Source: Zobellella iuensis (GTDB lineage: Bacteria; Pseudomonadota; Gammaproteobacteria; Enterobacterales; Aeromonadaceae). From it: a stretch of 64,000 nucleotides of DNA. Numbering within the stretch: the first letter of the stretch is position 1; each line of letters opens with the position of its first letter. The notes below the pieces were generated by a model that worked only from the letters and a program-made list of their open reading frames with translations, searched no databases and was not told the DNA's origin. The DNA lies in NCBI RefSeq assembly GCF_016746085.1, contig NZ_JAERTZ010000026.1, forward strand, positions 434,001 to 498,000, given 5' to 3'. Made by a program: the position numbers and the translations under genes. Of this stretch, positions 61,102 through 64,000 are shown piece after piece.

Positions 61102-64000
61102 TTACGACTGTTCCAGCCGCCGCTCCTTGATCCAGGCATAGAGCGCCGGTATCACCAGCAGGGTCAGTATGGTCGAGGACACCATACCGCCCACCATGGG
61201 GGCGGCGATGCGGCGCATCACCTCGGAGCCAGTGCCCGTGCCCCACATGATCGGCAGCAGGCCGGCCATCACCGACACCACCGTCATCATCTTGGGCCGT
61301 ACCCGCTCCACCGCGCCCTCGATGACGGCGGCATAGAGATCGGCCGCCCCCGGGGCCCGCCCCTCCTCCCGGCACTGGCGGCACAGCGTCTGCCAGGCCT
61401 GATCCAGGTAGATCAGCATGATCACCCCGGTCTCGGCCGCCACCCCGGCCAGGGCGATAAAGCCCACCGCCACCGCCACGCTCAGGTTGTAGTCGAGCCA
61501 CCACAGCAGCCAGACCCCGCCGATCAGGGCGAAAGGCACCGACAGCATCACGATCAGGGTCTCGGTCAGGCGCCGGAAGTTGAGGTAGAGCAGCAGGAAG
61601 ATCAGTGCCAGGGTGGCCGGCACCACCAGCTTCATCTTCTCCATGGCCCGTTCCATGCTTTCGAACTGACCGCTCCACACCGCGTAGTAGCCGGGCGGGA
61701 AGGACACCTGATCCTGCACCGCCTCGCGGGCCTCGGCCACGTAGCCGCCGATGTCCCGCTCGCGGATATCGACGTAGATGTAGGCCGACAGCAGGCCGTT
61801 TTCGGTGCGGATGCCCGGCGTGCCCTGCTCGATGCGAATGTCCGCCAGCTGGCCGAGCGGGATCAGGGCCCCGTCCATCCCGGCCACCAGCACCTCGCGG
61901 GCGATGGTGTCCGGGTCGCCGCGCAGTTCGCGCGGGTAGCGCAGGCTCACGCCGAAGCGCTCCCGCCCCTCCACCGTGGTGGTCACCAGCTCACCGCCCA
62001 GGGCGGCGGCGATCACCGACTGCACCTCGGCCATGCTCAGGCCGTAGCGCGCCAGTTGGCGCCGATCCGGGCTGATGGTGAGGTAGTAGCCCCCGGTCAG
62101 GCGTTCGGCGAAGGCGCTGCTGGTGCCCGGCACCTGCCGCACCACCGCCTCTATCTGCCGCGACAGCCGTTCTATCTCCTGCAGATCCTGGCCGAACACC
62201 TTGATGCCGATGGGGGTCCGGATGCCGGTGGAGAGCATGTCGGTGCGCGCCTTGATCGGCATGGTCCAGGCGTTGGCGATGCCGGGCAGGCTGACCGCCT
62301 GGTCCAGCTCGGCGATCAGCCCGTCCAGGGTCAGGCCGGGGCGCCACTCCCGCTCCGGTTTCAGGTTGATCACCGTTTCGAACATCTCGAGCGGGGCCGG
62401 ATCCGTGGCCGAGTTGGCCCGCCCGGCCTTGCCGAACACCGAGGCCACCTCGGGAAAGCTCTTGATGATCTTGTTCTGGGTCTGCACCAGCTCGGCCGCC
62501 TTGGTCACCGACATGCCCGGCAGCGAGGCGGGCATGAACAGCAGGGTGCCCTCGTTGAGGCTGGGCATGAATTCGCTGCCGAGCCGGGCATAGGGCCACC
62601 AGCTACTCACCAAAGCCACCACCGCCAGCAGCAGGGTCAGCTTCTTCCAGCGCAGCACGCCGTGGATCCAGGGCCGGTACAGCCACATCAGCACGCGGTT
62701 GACCGGGTTGCGCCGCTCGGCAATGATGCGGCCGCGCACGAACATCAGCATCAGCACCGGCACCAGGGTCACCGACAGCAGGGCGGCCCCGGCCATGGCG
62801 AAGGTCTTGGTGTAGGCCAGCGGCGAAAACAGCCGTCCTTCCTGATCTTCCAGGGCGAACACCGGCAGGAAGGACACCGTGATGATCAGCAGGCTGAAGA
62901 ACAGCGCCGGGCCCACCTCCTGGCAGGCCTCCAGCATGATGGCATGGCGCGACTTGCCCGGCGGCGCCCGCTCCAGGTGCTTGTGGGCGTTTTCGATCAT
63001 GACGATGGAGGCGTCAATCATGGCGCCGATGGCGATGGCGATGCCGCCCAGGCTCATGATGTTGCTGCCCAGTCCCAGGGCGCGCATGCAGATAAAGGCG
63101 AACAGGATGCCGAGCGGCAGGGTGACGATGGCCACCAGGGCGCTGCGCGCATGGAGCAGGAACACGAAGCACACCAGGGCCACCACCAGGCTTTCTTCCA
63201 ACAGCTTGAGGCTGAGGTTGTCGATGGCGCGCTGGATAAGCTCGGATCTGTCGTACACCGGCAGCAGCTCCAGACCCTCGGGCAAGCCCGGTGCCAGCCG
63301 GGCCAGGGTCCGCTTGAGGTTGTCGATCACCGCCAGGGCGTTCTCGCCGTAGCGGGCCACGGCGATGCCGCCGACCACTTCCCCCTCGCCGTTGAGCTCG
63401 GCCAGGCCCCGCCGCTCGTCCGGGCCCAGCTCGATGCGGGCGACATCCCCCAACAACACCGGCACGCCCTGGCTGGCCTTGAGCACTATCTGGCGCAGAT
63501 CCGCCACCCCGGTCAGGTAGCCGCGCCCCCGCACCATGTACTCGGTTTCGCTCATTTCCACCGCCCGGCCGCCCACATCCAGGTTGCTCTGGCGGATAGC
63601 CTCGGCCACTTCCATAAACGACAGGCCGTAGGCGCGCAGCCGCACCGGATCCACCACCACCTGGTACTGGCGCACGAAGCCGCCCACCGTCGCCACCTCG
63701 GCCACGCCCTGGGCCTGGGTCAGCTGGTAGCGGATAAACCAGTCCTGCAGGGTGCGCTGCTCGGCCAGATCGTGCCGATCGGACTGCAGCGCATACTGGT
63801 ACACCCAGCCCACCCCGGTGGCGTCGGGCCCCAGGCTGGGCGTGACGCCCGCCGGCAACTGGCCGGCGGCGCCGTTGAGGTATTCCATCACCCGCGAACG
63901 GGCCCAGTAGAGATCGGTGCCGTCTTCGAAGATCACGTACACGAAAGAGGCGCCGAAGAAGGAAAAGCCCCGCACCACCCTGGCCTTGGGCACCGACAGC
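61102..64000 (-). CDS. cusA: Copper/silver RND efflux pump CusA (5' end outside window)
   Basis: About 966 residues are visible; the frame runs off the right edge, and some 75 N-terminal residues lie outside. VYVIFEDGTDLYWARSRV, GAMIDASIVMIENAHKHLE and GTGTGSEVMRRIAAPMVGGM follow E. coli CusA closely. The three substrate methionines of E. coli CusA (M573, M623, M672) are all conserved, in LLFMPASLPG, PLEMFETV and TDMLSTG. This favours Cu(I)/Ag(I) over zinc-cobalt-cadmium export. cusB and cusC would be expected upstream, beyond the window. Confidence 0.95.
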   Translation of the reverse strand, partial: LSVPKARVVRGFSFFGASFVYVIFEDGTDLYWARSRVMEYLNGAAGQLPAGVTPSLGPDATGVGWVYQYALQSDRHDLAEQRTLQDWFIRYQLTQAQGVAEVATVGGFVRQYQVVVDPVRLRAYGLSFMEVAEAIRQSNLDVGGRAVEMSETEYMVRGRGYLTGVADLRQIVLKASQGVPVLLGDVARIELGPDERRGLAELNGEGEVVGGIAVARYGENALAVIDNLKRTLARLAPGLPEGLELLPVYDRSELIQRAIDNLSLKLLEESLVVALVCFVFLLHARSALVAIVTLPLGILFAFICMRALGLGSNIMSLGGIAIAIGAMIDASIVMIENAHKHLERAPPGKSRHAIMLEACQEVGPALFFSLLIITVSFLPVFALEDQEGRLFSPLAYTKTFAMAGAALLSVTLVPVLMLMFVRGRIIAERRNPVNRVLMWLYRPWIHGVLRWKKLTLLLAVVALVSSWWPYARLGSEFMPSLNEGTLLFMPASLPGMSVTKAAELVQTQNKIIKSFPEVASVFGKAGRANSATDPAPLEMFETVINLKPEREWRPGLTLDGLIAELDQAVSLPGIANAWTMPIKARTDMLSTGIRTPIGIKVFGQDLQEIERLSRQIEAVVRQVPGTSSAFAERLTGGYYLTISPDRRQLARYGLSMAEVQSVIAAALGGELVTTTVEGRERFGVSLRYPRELRGDPDTIAREVLVAGMDGALIPLGQLADIRIEQGTPGIRTENGLLSAYIYVDIRERDIGGYVAEAREAVQDQVSFPPGYYAVWSGQFESMERAMEKMKLVVPATLALIFLLLYLNFRRLTETLIVMLSVPFALIGGVWLLWWLDYNLSVAVAVGFIALAGVAAETGVIMLIYLDQAWQTLCRQCREEGRAPGAADLYAAVIEGAVERVRPKMMTVVSVMAGLLPIMWGTGTGSEVMRRIAAPMVGGMVSSTILTLLVIPALYAWIKERRLEQS

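Noticed and set aside
1-64000. Additional cyclic-di-GMP riboswitches or tRNA genes
   Set aside because: By eye, no second GGACGCAAAG core with flanking blocks and no tRNA-like cloverleaf were found; a covariance scan was not possible here.

Overview
The window is high-GC chromosomal DNA from a gammaproteobacterium. The gene set (DmpR-type phenol hydroxylase operon, a complete second 'lateral' flagellar system with LafK, Mnh/Mrp antiporter, copper efflux) points to a marine or estuarine member of the Aeromonadales such as Oceanimonas or Zobellella. That assignment is inferred from gene content only. No rRNA, tRNA, CRISPR array, insertion sequence or prophage was seen.

Region 1 (1-9.7 kb) is phenol catabolism. 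The end of an outer-membrane aromatic-compound channel faces a divergent dmpR. DmpR keeps the phenol-pocket and zinc residues of MopR. A sigma-54 promoter with two DmpR-type upstream sites drives dmpKLMNOP (multicomponent phenol hydroxylase). catB, catC and catA follow closely on the same strand, so phenol to catechol to ortho-cleavage looks like one transcriptional unit. It ends at a hairpin behind catA.

Region 2 (10-15 kb) is mixed: a CitE-like lyase, a membrane GGDEF-EAL protein with a periplasmic c-type haem motif and a perfect FNR box in its promoter, a small membrane protein, and an MltD-like lytic transglycosylase.

Region 3 (14.9-49.4 kb) is an intact lateral-type flagellar system. 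Reading right to left it holds fliMNPQR-flhBA, then a class I cyclic-di-GMP riboswitch in front of motY-lafK-fliEFGHIJ. A tandem palindromic repeat array separates fliJ from flgAMN. Next come flgBCDEFGHIJKL-lafW, flagellin lafA, lafBCDEF (fliDSTKL) and lafSTU (sigma-28, MotA, MotB). No fliO was seen, FliM lacks the usual CheY-docking N-terminus, FlgJ has only the rod domain, and FlgE carries two internal duplications. The riboswitch ahead of the lateral master regulator, with a haem/FNR-linked cyclic-di-GMP enzyme in the same window, is the most interesting signal.

Region 4 (49.7-64 kb) is ion homeostasis: chrA, the copper ATPase copA, a nine-gene Mnh/Mrp-like antiporter operon whose order resembles the antiporter module of archaeal Mbh hydrogenases, cueR, copZ and the 3' part of cusA. 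Both copA and copZ have CueR-type promoters with a 19-bp spacer.
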